Of a stretch of 64,000 nucleotides of DNA, positions 23,593 to 37,600 are shown in pieces. The translations under genes and the position numbers were made by a program. How positions within the stretch are numbered: the first letter of the stretch is position 1; every line of letters starts with the position of its first letter. Below the pieces are notes generated by a model that had not been told where the DNA came from, searched no databases, and saw nothing but the letters and a program-made list of their open reading frames with translations. This DNA comes from Gorsachius magnificus (taxonomy: Eukaryota; Chordata; Aves; Pelecaniformes; Ardeidae): contig CM067085.1 of NCBI GenBank assembly GCA_034008185.1, forward strand, positions 79,844,275 to 79,908,274. The letters are read 5' to 3'.

Positions 23593-25611
23593 CGTAGAAA
23601 AGCCTGTCTCGTTTGTTACGCTCCCATTCTGAAAGATCAGATGCCACAGAAATTACTCCCCAGTCAGCACCACCTTGGCCTGGGTTAAGGGTAATGTGGA
23701 ACTGCTGACTGTTGCTGGTTCGGGTTCATTCTTTTCCACGGGATTTAATCCAACAGCCTTGTAAAAATCTTCTGGGAATGAGTGACAGTGACTTAACGGG
23801 AAAGGAACGCGGCTCCTTTAGGGCAGCGTTCACTTCCCCTCTGCGCGGCTGCGAGGTTACAGCCCGAGATCCTTGGTGGTCGCTGAAGCAAGCGAGGAGC
23901 TGCACATATTTAACGCTGCCTCTGCTTCAGCCTCCAGCCTTCACACCATCGCTGCGAGACCTCAAGGCTCCCCTGCTTTAGAGTGCGCAAAGAGAGATCC
24001 TGATCTTTGTGCCCGCTGGCCTGCGATCCGAGTTCTTCAGCGACCGATAGCAGAGCTTTATGCCTAAATGGAAAACGGAGCGCAGGCAGGCTGTACTAAT
24101 TTACCCGGGCTGTTTAGAACAGGATTAAAGAAGAGCAGGCTGTCCGTGGGGGGGGCCACTGGGGCTGATCCTAACTGTTGTAAAAAAATTAAAGGTACTT
24201 TAAAAGTGATTCCTGCAGATTAAACTTATTTACGTGAACATACAAAATGTTTCATACTTGCAAGTTCTGGACTAGTCTTGAGGGGAGAATCCTTCACTAG
24301 AAACTGTTTGTGCTTTGCTCCATTAATTGCTGTTATCTTTGGGTGTGATGCGGTGGTCTGACTTTCAGCTGACCTATTTGTTGAAGAAGTCTTAAGCTTA
24401 TTTATTTATTTCACAGAATTTAGATTTGAAAGGACCTGCAGCTGAGGCAAGAGGCTTTTTACCAAGATGTCTGCTAAGGCCTGTGCTTCCTGAACTACAC
24501 TATTTCCCCCCTTTAAAGCGATAGCATTTAGCAATTTAGAACTATTGTATTGAATGCAGAAAAGCAGTGCTATCATCAGCCACACCAGCCTTGTTGCTGT
24601 TTTGGGTGAAAGCAGGGCTGCTTTTTGGAAGCCTGAACCATGCCCTCCCACTCTTTCTGAATCCAAAACTTATGCTTCGAGCTGCTTGCACACACTTACT
24701 CTGTATGTACATGAACAGAGGAAGCAAAACAACACACGAGCTGTTCTCAGTACGCCTGTTTTCTTCCATCCACAGCGGTACCCAGTGGAATCATAACTGA
24801 ATTAAGCGAGAGTTTGAGGTAGACACCAAGCGAGACCAAAGGCAAACTTGCTTTGCTCAAAACACTAAGCTGTAATACTTGGCCGTTTCCTGGTATACAG
24901 ACACCAGCGGTCCCCATCTCCTATTTTTAAGGAACATAGTTATAAAAGTACCTTCTGTTCCTCTGAACCTCATCTTCTGTAGCTGCAGGAAAGAAGAGTC
25001 CACACGGTAATCGGGCTTTGCAGGGCAGGCGTTGAAATACCCAAGGTGGCTTGGACAGGCATCAGTACCTGAACTTGCACTGCGTGTTGACACGAGCTGT
25101 GCCTACAGCCAACCTCACCACCGACTTCCAGCCTGACTACAAAACCCTGCCAGGAGGACGGCAATGGGAAACGAGCCCTAAATAGCATCAGGCTCTGTAG
25201 GGCTGCTTTAGCCCCTTCTAGCTCAGGTGAGGACTCTGGCCCCAGGGGAACGCTACAGCCGGAGGTGGTTGACACAATTGCTGGTGGGATGTAGGCAAGA
25301 TTGGGAGGTCCGGTCCTGTGTTGCACCTGAAAGCTGTAAAGCTATGCTTTGTAAGTTTAATTAAAAGGCTATACCTTTAGAACTCTAAAAATACACAGGA
25401 CCCTCAAAACATATTGTCACAGTTTTAATTTCTGGACTATAGGTAGTACAGCATTGCTTAAATGAAACACACTCAAATACAGCTTAATTGGGCTTTTTCA
25501 GTACTTTCCTTCCTTAAAAAGCAAACCAAACTTTGTAGTGAGTGTCTAAAAGTCCTGTCTCCAGCCAGGAGCTGCACTGAAGGCAACGACCCTGCATTAT
25601 CGTTGCAATGA

Positions 25612-25655
25612 ACGGAATCGTTGAGATTGGAAGGGACCGCTGGAGATCAGCTAGG
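25612..25655 (-). repeat. CR1 LINE fragment, short and diverged
   Basis: GGAATCGTTGAGATTGGAAG followed by GGACCGCTGGAGATCA matches the antisense 3' end of an old CR1 subfamily. Only about 45 bases remain recognisable. Confidence 0.65.
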
Positions 25656-26786
25656 GATTGCCTGAAAATGAGGACATACTTGTACAGAAAATTTCCCTTT
25701 CTTTCACCGGAGAGGTTCTGCATCAAGGGCCAAACCATGCAGTGCAAGAATCAGATGGAAACAGGAGGGAAAAAAAAGTGTAAGAACTGATTTTTATAAC
25801 TTGCAAGCAAACCTACCACGCTTTGTAAGGTGGTAACCGTAAGTTTTGCGTTGTGGAGATGCTGCTGCTTGGAAGCAATCTTACTGGGGCCTGTGGCAGA
25901 GGAGTTTTGCCCCTCTGTAAGTACCGTATCCGCACGCTTTCTCACGGTTAGCGAGCCGTCGCTTACTCAGCACGAGTTTCGCTTCCCGCAGCATCCGCAA
26001 GCCGAGCCCCAGAGCGCCCAAGCGTACAGTTTTAAATAATGAGAGGTGGCGAGTCGCAGCCAGCAGACGATCAGCTTCACCTGCCAGGCAGAAAGTAATT
26101 AATCTACTTCTTTCCCTTTTTCATCATCTACCCTGTATTCCCCAACTTCTTGAAGTGGCTCGTATTAAAGTAGACCAAAAGTTAATTCAATGAAGAGTAA
26201 AGAGCAAGTATTTCTTCGCATTCCCTAGCAGATAACTAGTCTCAAATAGTGTTTAGCTGACACATTTGTCATTCAGGCCATCAGGGAGCTTTTCTGTACG
26301 TCGCTTCTAAGCTGTGCCTAATCAGAGGCTTATCAACCTATTAATTACGGCAGCTTACAAGTCACTCACCTCAAACGAAAGGTTAAAGGAGCTCTTGAAC
26401 AAAGAGAATAAAGTCATGTGCCACTGAGTAAAATCTAAAACTCCCCCTACTCAGAAGGAGGGGGAGCGCGTGGAAATGTATTACAACCAGGGTCCGGGTA
26501 CAGAGCTTAAACAAACCTCGGAATTGCCCACAAGAAAATGCCAGTAGACTGTTACCAGGTTATTTTCTTTAGAAGTGTCTACACTGTCTTAGCTACATCG
26601 CTCCATGATATTCTATATTTCACATCCATGTTACAGCTAACATTTCTATAAAGTATTATTTATAACATCCTTTTATCTCATTTCTCTCCAGCCCCTGCTC
26701 ATCTGCTGCTTCTTTGTCAAGCTTTAAGCCCAGCTACAAATTTTTCTGCTCCCTTTGTCTTTTCAATTGCAAAGGGAAGGTGGTGG

Positions 26787-26798
26787 TTTATTTTTATT
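26787..26798 (-). promoter_or_regulatory. Candidate distal poly(A) signals for SLC44A3 (two AATAAA on the - strand)
   Basis: The + strand reads TTTATTTTTATT, which is AATAAAAATAAA on the - strand. It lies about 1.7 kb after the SLC44A3 stop. It is an alternative to the nearer signal at 27230. No transcript data are available to choose. Confidence 0.35.
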
Positions 26799-27229
26799 TA
26801 CAAAAACAGGACTGTTCCTCATCTGCCCTTTGGAGAGGAGCCAGTGGACAGTTTATGATACTAACTAGTAAAAACCATTCCCAAAAGTGTGTAATTAAAG
26901 ACACCTACCTCATAAGCTTTAATTATCTTGACCAGAGAGAAATTCTGTTAATGGTCATTTCCATCAGCAAGCTCGGCTGGACGATTAAGGTCCTTAATCT
27001 GTTGCACTGTCTGCTCCGATGTACAGAATTTGTGGGGAAACACCTCAGAGCGCCTCCTCAACAAACGTTTCTACATTTACTGATCCGGGGATGACAGGCC
27101 CAGTGTTCCCAGAGAAGCAGGAAAAAACCCCACATTAGCTGACACACCAAAAAGCTAAAAAGGATGGCTCCATGACCTCGTCGACTTAATATTTTTAGTC
27201 TGACAACATGGAAATCTGCAAGGAGTTCG

Positions 27230-27235
27230 TTTATT
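27230..27235 (-). promoter_or_regulatory. Candidate proximal poly(A) signal for SLC44A3
   Basis: TTTATT on the + strand is AATAAA for the gene. It is the first canonical signal I see after the stop codon, giving a 3' UTR of about 1.3 kb. Confidence 0.45.
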
Positions 27236-28505
27236 AACAGCTTTCAGACCATCGTGACAAGTCTATTAATAAAAATCAGATGTGCTGACACACTAAATAG
27301 ATTATTCTTACAAACATTGTCATTTTACCAGTGCAGAAGGTACAACAGAGATTTAGAGAACTAATACTTCATCCTGGGGCATTGGCAACCTTTTTTCTAT
27401 GGCTTTTTTTGCTATTGCGGGTCTGCCTTCATACCTCCCGGTGCACTTCACATTCAGGTCTACAAAGAGAGGAAAAAAAAAAAAGTCAAATAATGGGTAG
27501 CACCAGTCCTGTTACTGCATTTAAACGTCGTAAGGGTAAACTGGGAAAATAATTAAGGTTCTTTTGTCTCTCAAATCGACCAGCCTCTCACAGGGAATAC
27601 CCCACCCCCTGCCCCGGTATCTGTGCTCGGCAAAAAATTACTGAAGAATTCAATAACAGACCCAAACAATAAAAAAATAAATCAACTGTCCCTTGCTGTA
27701 GCAATAAATGGAAGCGGCGCTCTGTAGCCCAACTGCCTGTAGCAGAATGCTGCACGAGCGTTCACCAGAGCCTGGTGCCTCTTGAAAGCAGAGCAAGAAA
27801 AATCACCAGCATCTGTTAACACCCGTGCAAGAAGCAGCCGGGAGGCCACGCGACACCAGGAGCAGCGTCCACCAGGAGCAGGTGCCAGAGGAGCTGTTGC
27901 TGCAGAACCTCCGGCAGCCCTGGCTTGGCCCCCCCGATGCTGGGGGAAAGTCAGCCCAGGTTCTGAACCTGCTGGAGCAGCTTCTCCAGTCGGGCAAATT
28001 GCCATATTTTTTCAGATGTCAGTTACCCAGCACTTGCTCTCGGGACTTTCCCATGCCTGGGTGTGCGGGAATACTCCTTTCTGGCACCTCAGCTTTTTTA
28101 CCCCAGCATAGAACAGAGTCAATAAATACACAGACTGATAGAGAAGAAAGAAAGAAAAAGGGTGGGGGGGTAGAGAGGGAATGCCTCTAAGCTCTGATCT
28201 TACAGCTCTGGAACATCAGCAGTTCCAGCATGAAATCAAGCATCCAACCGCTCGTCCGACTTCCCTACAGCAGACATGTGAGGGACTGTCTGAACAGGAT
28301 TTATCTTCCACCCCCCTGCCATCCTCTAATCTTCCTCTGCTGGGCAGACTGGGGAATGGGAAGAAGGACGAGGACAAATACTTGATGCGTCCATTTTGCA
28401 CCAGCAGAGGGTTTCCTGAGGAGGGAAAGCAACAGAAGGAAAAGGGATACGGGGTGAAGCATGTTGGTTGCTGTGAGACACCAGGAGATGCCCGACAGCC
28501 TGCAT

Positions 28506-28676
28506 CTATTCTTCTTGGGACATAAAGGCAAACACATCAGCCGGCACATAAATACGTATCCCACACTCCGGTCTCACCATAGGCTGGAGCTCTGTCCCGT
28601 CCTCATTGTCCTGGAAAGGTCTCCGCCTTCCATGGTTTTGCCCTTCAGTTAACATGTTACTCTGACTCATGAAGGT
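28506..28676 (-). CDS. SLC44A3: SLC44A3 last coding exon (C-terminal tail)
   Basis: The acceptor is TTTTTTGCTTGTAG and the stop TAG is at 28506-28508. It is 171 nt, entered in phase 0. It encodes [20 protein letters not shown], then a segment with [13 protein letters not shown], which matches the end of mammalian SLC44A3 (a GTELQ-x-x-VR ending as I recall). The frame then continues 21 more residues ([21 protein letters not shown]) before the stop. The frame is not seen in simple ATG-to-stop searches because the exon has no initiator. Confidence 0.85.
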   Translation of the reverse strand, partial: TFMSQSNMLTEGQNHGRRRPFQDNEDGTELQPMVRPECGIRIYVPADVFAFMSQEE

Positions 28677-31600
28677 CTACAAGCAAAAAACAGGGCGAGG
28701 TCATTTGGGAATGCAAACCATTACGTAAACAGAAATACCTGGTAAAAGAAGATAATCAGCCCCGGGGCTAAGAAGCTGTAGCCGGTTCCTAGTGGGATGA
28801 CACTGGGTGATACGGGGAGGGACTCCGCAGAGGCAGCAAGGGTGATGAATGCAACTGAGGAGGATGAATGGAGAATCTCTCTTCCACCTCCCACAACAGG
28901 AATGAGGACTCTGGCTGTCTGCAGTCCCTCACCCCACTCTCCACCCACTGCCACATGCTGTCCCAAGGCCTCCCGTCCATCCCCTGATGCTTGCAACCCA
29001 ACCGTAACACAGACATCCCGAGCCAAATGCCTTCACCCATTGGGAAACTCAGAGTTCTTGGCTACGTGAGTGAACTCAACTATTGATCCTGCAATGAGGA
29101 GGAGTTTGGACGTGCTGGCCCCAGTTTTTCCATACAAGGTTACACAGCCTGCCCTGCTGGAAGACTCCTTCCCCCTGGGGGAAGTCCTCTCTTCACCCAA
29201 GGCCCTAGGGCATGGCTAATTACAAGGAATTAAGCCCAGGGAAACTATCACAAAGTCTGGAAGTGGAGAAAGGAAAGCCTCTCTTTGTTTCATGATGGAG
29301 AATTGGCTTAAGGAGTATTTTAGCATTTGGCAAAACAGAGGGAGAAAACAGAGGTCAAGGCTTCAGAGTTTTCCATTCAGTAACATATTCCTATTCGGGA
29401 CATGTGCTTAAGTACTGTTCTGAATTAAAGCCAAAGAATATCTATCTGCTTTCTCCTGCACAAAGGGTTAAGCTTGTCTTTAGGCTGCCTTTTTGTTTTC
29501 AACAAAACTCTATGAGCGTTACAAGGAATCTAACAGCAGTATTAAAAAAAAAAACCAACCCAGAACAGTTCTTCTGACACTGTCCTGAAGAAATCCATCC
29601 AGAAGATTCATATCGTATGAGCTATTCTGGCTGCTGGGTTTGTTTTTCATTAATCACTAAGATTTTCTTTGTCGCACAGTTTATGAAGACAGAACTGGCA
29701 AAAATAGCATGAAAAGGAAAAAAACATCTGCATCTTCACATATTCTCTTAATATGAAAGGGATGGCATATATATACATTCAATTGCTTCAGATACTGCTA
29801 TTAGCTAAAGCTCACCATCACTATTAGCTACATAATGATTCTCCATGGAAATGCTTGTAATACAATACAGTAATTATGAGGGCAAAAACACAGAACAATC
29901 AGTCCAGAGGCAGAAGAATTCAATTAAGTGAGAGAAGACAGTATTCTGGCCAAAGACTCTGCATAGGTATGAAGCAGAGCAGCTCGAGTCTGCATGAAGT
30001 TTGCTCAGCCCTACAGCATCCATGGGATGTGGATGGATACCTGGCTGGCTGCTGGCAACGAGAAGCTCCGTGTTATTTACTTCTGCTCATCGCTGCACAG
30101 TCAGTCACAGCAAATATAAACATCTAATCTCAGGGCACCCCATGGATTGGTCTCTGCAGCTGGCCTCATTTAGTTACTTGTATTTTTTTAATTGCCAACA
30201 AAATATTGAACATCTATCTAATGAGGCCTAAAGTCAGCCATTACTTAAAGGGTTTGATCTAAAAGGCAGCAGCAGATCATAGCTAGCACAAAAGAGCCAG
30301 AGGGAGCCATTTAGTTTGATTTATAAATTCACAAATCATAGAATCATAGAATCCTAGGTTGGAAGGGACCTCAAGGATCATCTGGTCCAACCTTTCTAGG
30401 CAAGAGCACAGTCTAGACAAGACAGCCCAGCACCCTGTCCAGCTGAGTCTTGAAAGTGTCCAATGTGGCAGAGTCAACCCCTCCCCTGGGGAGATTATTC
30501 CAATGGGTGACTGTTCTCATGGGGAAAAATTTCCCTCTTGTGCCCAATCGGAATCTCCCCAGGAGCAACTTGTGTCCGTTCCCCCTTGTCCTCTCCATGT
30601 GACTCCTTGTAAAAAGGGAGTCTCCATCTTCCTTGTAGCTACCCCTTAGGTACTGGTACGTGGTGATGAGATCCCCTCTGAGCCTCCTTCGCTCAAGGCT
30701 CAACAAACCTGGTTCTCTCAGCCTGTCCTTGTGTGATTTATATCCCCAAGCCCATCCTGTTCTAAGGTGTCGGAAAGGAAATAGCATGGGTTGTGGGTCC
30801 AAATTACTAGGTCTTGGGGAAAGAAAAAGCCCCCAAAAGCTTAGAATGGCTCAAATATCTTTGTAATTATCACTGAGGTTTACCAGCAGTTCCTGATCCA
30901 CGAAGTACGGCTTCTCTGCCGAGCCATCATTTGTTTCCATATCAATAGCAAAACAAAGGAACATGGCATCTGCTGTCACTTCAAACACGGACAGAAAGCT
31001 GTAGGACATCAGGTAGGCAAAAAATCCAACCAGCAAAAGAGGCACTACCCAAGCTTGCAATTCCCGATGGTAGTTAAATGCCATCAATCCTCCAAAAACA
31101 GTAAAACACACAACAAACACCTGTAAAGGGCAGCGAGAGAGAAATGCAGCCTCATTAATCACGTAGAAAAACCCAAACCCCCCAAACCCTAAGGCAACTA
31201 CACTGCAGTCGATAATTTAACAGCCCATCTCATCGGGGAGGTAGCTACACCGTTGCTGGCATCACGTAGTTGCCACTCTACCTTCTCTCCCAAACTCATT
31301 GTACAGCATTAACAACACTGAGTCTAACAAAAATAAACCTGATTTACTTTAGGTACAAGGAAAGAGACTCAGACCCTGACTTTTCACTTCATTCTTACAG
31401 AGCAGTACTTTTCTTACTCTTACCTTTCCTAGAAACAGGATAAAATCTCCAAAGCAGCTAATGGATGCAAGCTTGGCAGAATTCTTTGCCAAAATAAAGA
31501 CGGCATCCTTTGCCGACGTACAAAAATTTGTCCCGTTTAAGGCTGTGGTTGTGTACGCGTGCTGGAATGAGAGCAGGTAATAAGGCAGTGAGAGAGGAAC

Positions 31601-34600
31601 GACTGATCATCTAGATTTTACTTCAGCAAAATACAAAGCCTTAAACTCTACTTGGAAATACCGGCTTTATGAGTATGAAGAGTTATTTTGCATGATATAG
31701 CAATTTTATTTTAAGTGACTACAATAACTATGCTTCTAACTTCAGATTGGTTTTTTTACGTAATCTCCACCATTAGGAAATGCTAGAATAGTGACTAAAT
31801 AAATTTCTGAACCCACCTTTCTCCCATTTATTTAAAAACACCTACGTTCTCTACCCTAATTTTTGTTAATGAATACGCCACTATTACCACAAAACCCTTA
31901 CCTACCTGGAGTCACACTACCCAAACTTGCTTATTTTCCACGAATCCATCTCCAAAACCGTTGGCCAACTACGTCAGTAGAACAATCAAGGCAGGTAGTT
32001 ACCGACTCATTTAAAAGCTGATGATTAAAAAGCTTTTACACATGGCCCTTTCAAACTATTCATATGCCACTGATACTCAAGCTTATGACTACAGCCATAA
32101 AATAAACTTTTTTGTGAAAGAGAAAACCAGTTGTGACAACGACTGGAAAAGAGCAGCGAGAGGATCCTGGAGCAGCCCAGCGAGTGTTAGGCCACAAAAA
32201 AACCCACCAACAGTTCAACAGACAGAAGGGGCACTCACGCTTTTTTGAGGTATTGAGAATTTTACAGGATTTCTCCATGTGGCAACTTGCCGAGAGCAGT
32301 GGGTAGGACCGAACGGTTACCGTCATGGGCTGGATTATTTTAGTGCTTGTGGTGTGGAACTTGACATACACGCCCCATTTATGGAACTCCTCAGCAAGGT
32401 TCTGAAAACGCGTCCGAAATATCAGCTACGAAAACCAGCGCTCGAGATACCTGAGCTGTATGCTGAACTGAGCCAGAGTCTCGTACGAGTAGCTTCCCTT
32501 TACTCAGAATATTAGAGGGTGAATTGTGCCACAAAGCATTGGTTACACCTGGTACGGCCAGTAAGAACCACAGTGTGCAAGGGATTACTGTTCTGAAGGA
32601 ATTTATACACCGCAAGATGTACTTGTTAGAATGCTTTCTGCTTCACCTGGAAGTGGAAAAAAAACACCAGCTGCTTTGCTGAAAGTGAATTATACCAGCT
32701 GACGGCAAAACATTTCCTCTTCAAAAATCTGGTTTTTCTCACTTACATTACAAAAAATAAAATAGCTTTAGATATGAAGGCAGAGAAAATTTATTTCTGC
32801 GGAGTCCAGTTTTACCCCATAGCAATTTCTGTAGCATACTGCAGTGTAGCAAAGCTTTATTGCCATTATCTTAAAATATTACAGAGAAAGAAAAATGAAA
32901 TGTGAAGATCCCTTGTCTCTTTATTGTGGATATTATTTATTCTATGTATGACAAAGGATTCTTTTTTTTCTCTGATAGCAAGCAAAAACAGAGTAAACAG
33001 CGACATCCTGTAAATATTGTACTTGCATAGCAGCAAAAATATCCATAGATGGAAAAAGTATAAAGACCGTGGATTTATTGCCTACTCTTAAGAAAAATCA
33101 AAGACTCCACTGAACTCTACAGAAACACGTAGAGTGTCTGCATAAAAATCTGTTTAAACAAGCAAGTTCGTGTCATTCCTAAATAGGAAAAAATGCTTTC
33201 TGTGCTAATGTTCATTTATCCTGAGGCCGACCCTTTCCCCGGGGAGTGCTGGAAGGGGGCTGCCACCATCTCCCCGGGACACCGGTGTAGGGCCGGTGGC
33301 CTCAGGTCAAGCTCCTTCTCTCTCTTCCGCCCGTCGCTGCCTATTTCAGACCCGGGCAGACCCGTCTTTGTAACACGCTCCATCATTCCCATTCACAGAC
33401 AGGAAATGGAGACACGAAGTGGAAAAGGGTTTTCCAAGTTTGTTTCTGTCCCTTAAGAAGTACATTCACAGAGCAGCTCCTGCGCTGGTGAGGTCAGTAT
33501 GAATTTTGCCAATACATTGAAGAGCGATTCTGTGTTTCATTATAAATAGCAAAAGATGCCCTGTTTTAAAAATTAAAAAGAATGCTGAAAATGCACGTGC
33601 ACTTGTACCGACATTGTTTCCAAACTTAAAATAAATAACCATTTGTTTGCACTCCTGAATTAGCCACTTTGGTATCCAAGGAATGTGCAACGAAAAGAAT
33701 TTCTGTTATTTATTAACTAGAAGAGTTATCTCGGAAAGACTGGAAATAATGCCGGAGACTGCATACTACCTGCATAGGGACTTGTCATGTTACAAACCAG
33801 TTGATAAAAAATGGCATTTATAACAATTACAACTTTCACAAATCATGCAAGCAAGAAAGACGGCCAGGTAATAAGCCAACATTATAGAAGGAATGAGAGA
33901 GACAGGGAAGCGAATGAACTGCTGAAAGCTACAGAACCAGTCGTTGGCACAGGCGAAGCACCAACGTTACTTGTACAAGCTGAAGACTTAGCCAAGTGAT
34001 GTCCACCTTTTGGCAAAAAATACATTTCGGGGAAAAAAAACCCATATATTTGGAGGGTTTCTTGTTCAGCCTGTGGCTCCATACGCTTTCCTCACAACGC
34101 TCAGCTTTCCCACGCAGTCACACAGAGATCTGCATGTTCTCACTAACAAAGTACACATCTAACATTTAAGCAAATGTCTCTGTGAAACTCAGAGTTGCAC
34201 AGAAATGAGCTCAAAGCCTTACCCACCAAAGAACACCTAACACATGCAAGCTATTACCGATATCATCTGGGGCTTTGGACTAAGAAGCTTAGATATCCCA
34301 TTAATTTTCGAGTTGCGGGGCATGTGCAACAACCCAATACCTTTCAAAGAAGAGAGAGTTGCGAAGGCTATGATGGTAGACCATGGCCTGTTAAGAACCT
34401 GCCATCATTGAGGAACAGGTTATTCAAATGTGCTTTTCTACACAATGTATTCTCTTTTCCCGTGAGCAAAAGCTTTAGTGGACTTGAAAAGGTTTGAGAG
34501 AAGGGCAGCAGGAATGATCCAAAAGGTATGGGATGTCTTCTGTTTGGGGAGCAACGCTGTACGCCGGGCTCTTCTGTCTGGGAAAGAGATGACTGAGGTG

Positions 34601-37600
34601 GATGAGGTGAGGCTGCAGAGTCATGCGGAATGCGGAGAGGGTCGGTAGGGTTAGAGGGCTCACCGCTGCTTCCCGAGCAAAGACTAGGCAGGGGGAGGAC
34701 CATACGATGCAGTAGGAGCCAAATTTGAACACAGATGGTATTTTGGCTCACTGTAAGCTGTGAGCTGTTGGACAAAGGATGCTTTAGCTGCTAAAAGTTC
34801 GCATGAGCTCAAGGGAAACTGGGAAAGTTCAGGGAAAAGGAATCCACTGGGAGTTATTAAACACACAGAAACCATACTCGGCTCAAGAAGTCCCTAGGCT
34901 GAAAACAGATTGAGAAGCAGCACGGGGACAGGGAAATACAGGCTCGCTGTACCTCAGCGTTCGCTCGCAGCCGCCGTTGGAGATGGGACACTGAGCTAGG
35001 TGGAGACCTGGTCTGGCCCAATGCAGCTATTACAGTTTTTTATCTTTGCTTAATGAATCGGTGTTTCACAACGGTGGTGTCTGCTGTGGCGACAGGCGAG
35101 TGGTGACAGCATCGATAGCACACCCTTGCTCCGAAAGCGTGGGAGAGAGCCGGCCAGGAACAGCCTTCACCCTTGCAGTAGCAAGCGGGTACTGCATCCC
35201 CACCTCTGTGCAGAGCACAAGCTGGGAGCCTGGGAACTAGACACGACTTTCTCAGTGTCGGGATGAATAAATAAGGAAAGAGAATGTTTACATATTTCCC
35301 AGTACCACAGTACGCAAAAAAAAAAAACACCACCACCAAACCAAACCCCCTATTTAAAGAATGCATCCTTCTGTGCCTCACAACACAGAATGTCAAGGGT
35401 CTTGGAAAAATTGACCTGCTGGTTCCATGAGAAAGGCGCTGTGGCCCAGATCCAGGCCATAAGTTCCCCGATTGTTGAGAATAATCACTACTCTGTGTAA
35501 CAGCTGAATGCAGTCCCCCATTCTAGAGCTTGCTTTAATAAAATGAGCTCGGGGAAGAGAGGATCAGCCTAGCAACAGAATCTTCTTAAAAAAGAAGCTG
35601 GAGACACGCTGGTCCCACAGCCCACTTCGGCTTTTTCTGCTCTGCTGGCATCTTCAGCCTCATCTGATCTTGTTGCTGCCAACTCCCTTGAGGGCTGCCC
35701 TGGTTAGTTAGACCCAGGGCAAGGCTCAGGCTGGGCTTTTAAGTATCTTGGCTTGCAAGTGCCACGGCCGCCAGCGGAATCCCTTCAGAAAACAAAATCC
35801 AGCGGTCACAAGAGGCAGGGACGTTTCTGCGGCTGCCGTACGGCTGTTTGCAACCCGGTGAGAAAGGCCCCACCGAAGAGATGAGGACACGTAAGACGGG
35901 GAGGGACTTTCAGCCACTCCAGTCCCTGGCTATTTCAGATTAGCACATTATACAATTTCTTCTCTTAAGTGGAAAGCTCCCTCTCTAAACTACTTAGGGC
36001 TTTTCCCTCTCCCAGCCCTTTAACATTTGGAGCTGTTCCAGGCAGTTGTCCCTCTGGTCCTTAGGAATCTTCTTCCAACTTCCAGACAACATTTCCTCAT
36101 GAACAGTTTACATCTTCTCCTTCTTCTGCTGATCGTGTCTTGGCTCTTATCCCTCCCTGCCGTTTCTCTTCTCAATATACTCACAGACGGCCAACGGGCT
36201 TGCTCTTACCCTTCATTTGTCAACGTAGATGCACCAGCATGCTCCAGTCCGCCCTGTGAGATGAGCCTGATCACCTAACCAGCAACTTCTGCAATGGCAT
36301 TTATCCCTCTCTTTCTGATGCAGGTATTTAATCTCATACCTTCCGGGGCTGAATCTGCCCTTTCTGCAGCCGTGTTAACTACAGGCTACTGTCCTGTGGT
36401 TGACAAACACATGGAGAACCTTCTCCTCCCCCACTTCCATCCAGTAAGCACACAGCTAATGCAGAAACGGTTCTTTTTGATTCTTACGGTAATTACCTTC
36501 TGCAAGAAACCCTTCAGCAGCCTCCCAAATTTTCCCAAGCAGTCCAAGAAGCACAACTTTCCTTTATTTCCATTCCACCTAATATTTGCAGCCTAGACTC
36601 ACTGGAGAGTATCTTGTCCTTCAACTTGCCTTGCTTCCTACTCTGTGTGTCATCTACATCCTCCACAGCTGCCATCCAGTGGGTCGGACCAACACAACTT
36701 TCTCCTTGGAGGGTAGCTGGAGGTCCTTTCCTGCAGCATCCCACCGCTACACCTGGGCTCCATTTCAACCACAGGGGTTGGACCACAAAGATCCTGCTTT
36801 AAGTGCCCATTGCACCATGATTACATCACTTCTGGAGTTGCTTACAGTGGCTTCTGCGGTTAGTGCGGCAATGTTCTCGCTTATGATTTCTGAAATAAAA
36901 ACCAAACTGAACATTTCCAGAGAGTTGTTCATAAATTGCTCTGCTTAAAAGCACTGAATTATTGGTCACTCGCTTCACTTTCTTTTTTGGTTTTTTTAAT
37001 GGGATAGGGGAGAGGAGAAAGGTATCAAAGCAAGAATTAGTCAGCCTTGTTCATCTTGATCCCCTACACGGTTCACCCTACAGAGCAAGTAAAGACCTAA
37101 GGAATTTTATTTCCTGTTATCACATACCTAAAGCCTCCAGAGGGAAAACAAGCATACTTAAAATACGATTTCACGGAAGATGAACATTTTAGCCAACTGT
37201 GTTTTCAAGACGATTGAAAATTTAACTTAAGATCTAGAAGCAATTTTGCCAGTAACGTTAAAATGCAGCCTTGGTTTTGGGAGGAAAAAGAAGTACTTGA
37301 TGGGGTGAGGCACATCGTGTTTGGCAGCGCAGAGGAGAACTGTACTTCCATTAGCATGTATGAATTTTGGTTTTATCTAGGTCACCTCTCCACAAGGCAT
37401 TTAGCCGTAACCTCCTGATAGGCTTCCATCCAAAGTTTAAGAGACAGCCAACTGCCATGGACATACCACCATCAGACAGACTTGCTTCTGGTTTTTTTGC
37501 AGTAGACAGTTGGTGGCTTTCCGGATCAGCAAAGGGTGTCAGCACCAGCAAACGCAGGCTAACACACCGCCGCCTTCGGTAACGGCTACCGCAGGGCCCG

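Larger units (their letters stand above)
23600..27200. other. Intergenic gap between the 3' ends of CNN3 and SLC44A3
   Basis: No coding exon is recognisable on either strand. The only repeat I can name is a CR1 fragment at 25612-25655. Short open frames here have no family resemblance. Where exactly the SLC44A3 transcript ends is uncertain, so part of the right side may be its 3' UTR. Confidence 0.7.

Noticed and set aside
36586..36948. A 120-codon open frame on the + strand
   Set aside because: It falls in the pyrimidine-rich block of an SLC44A3 intron. No family resemblance.
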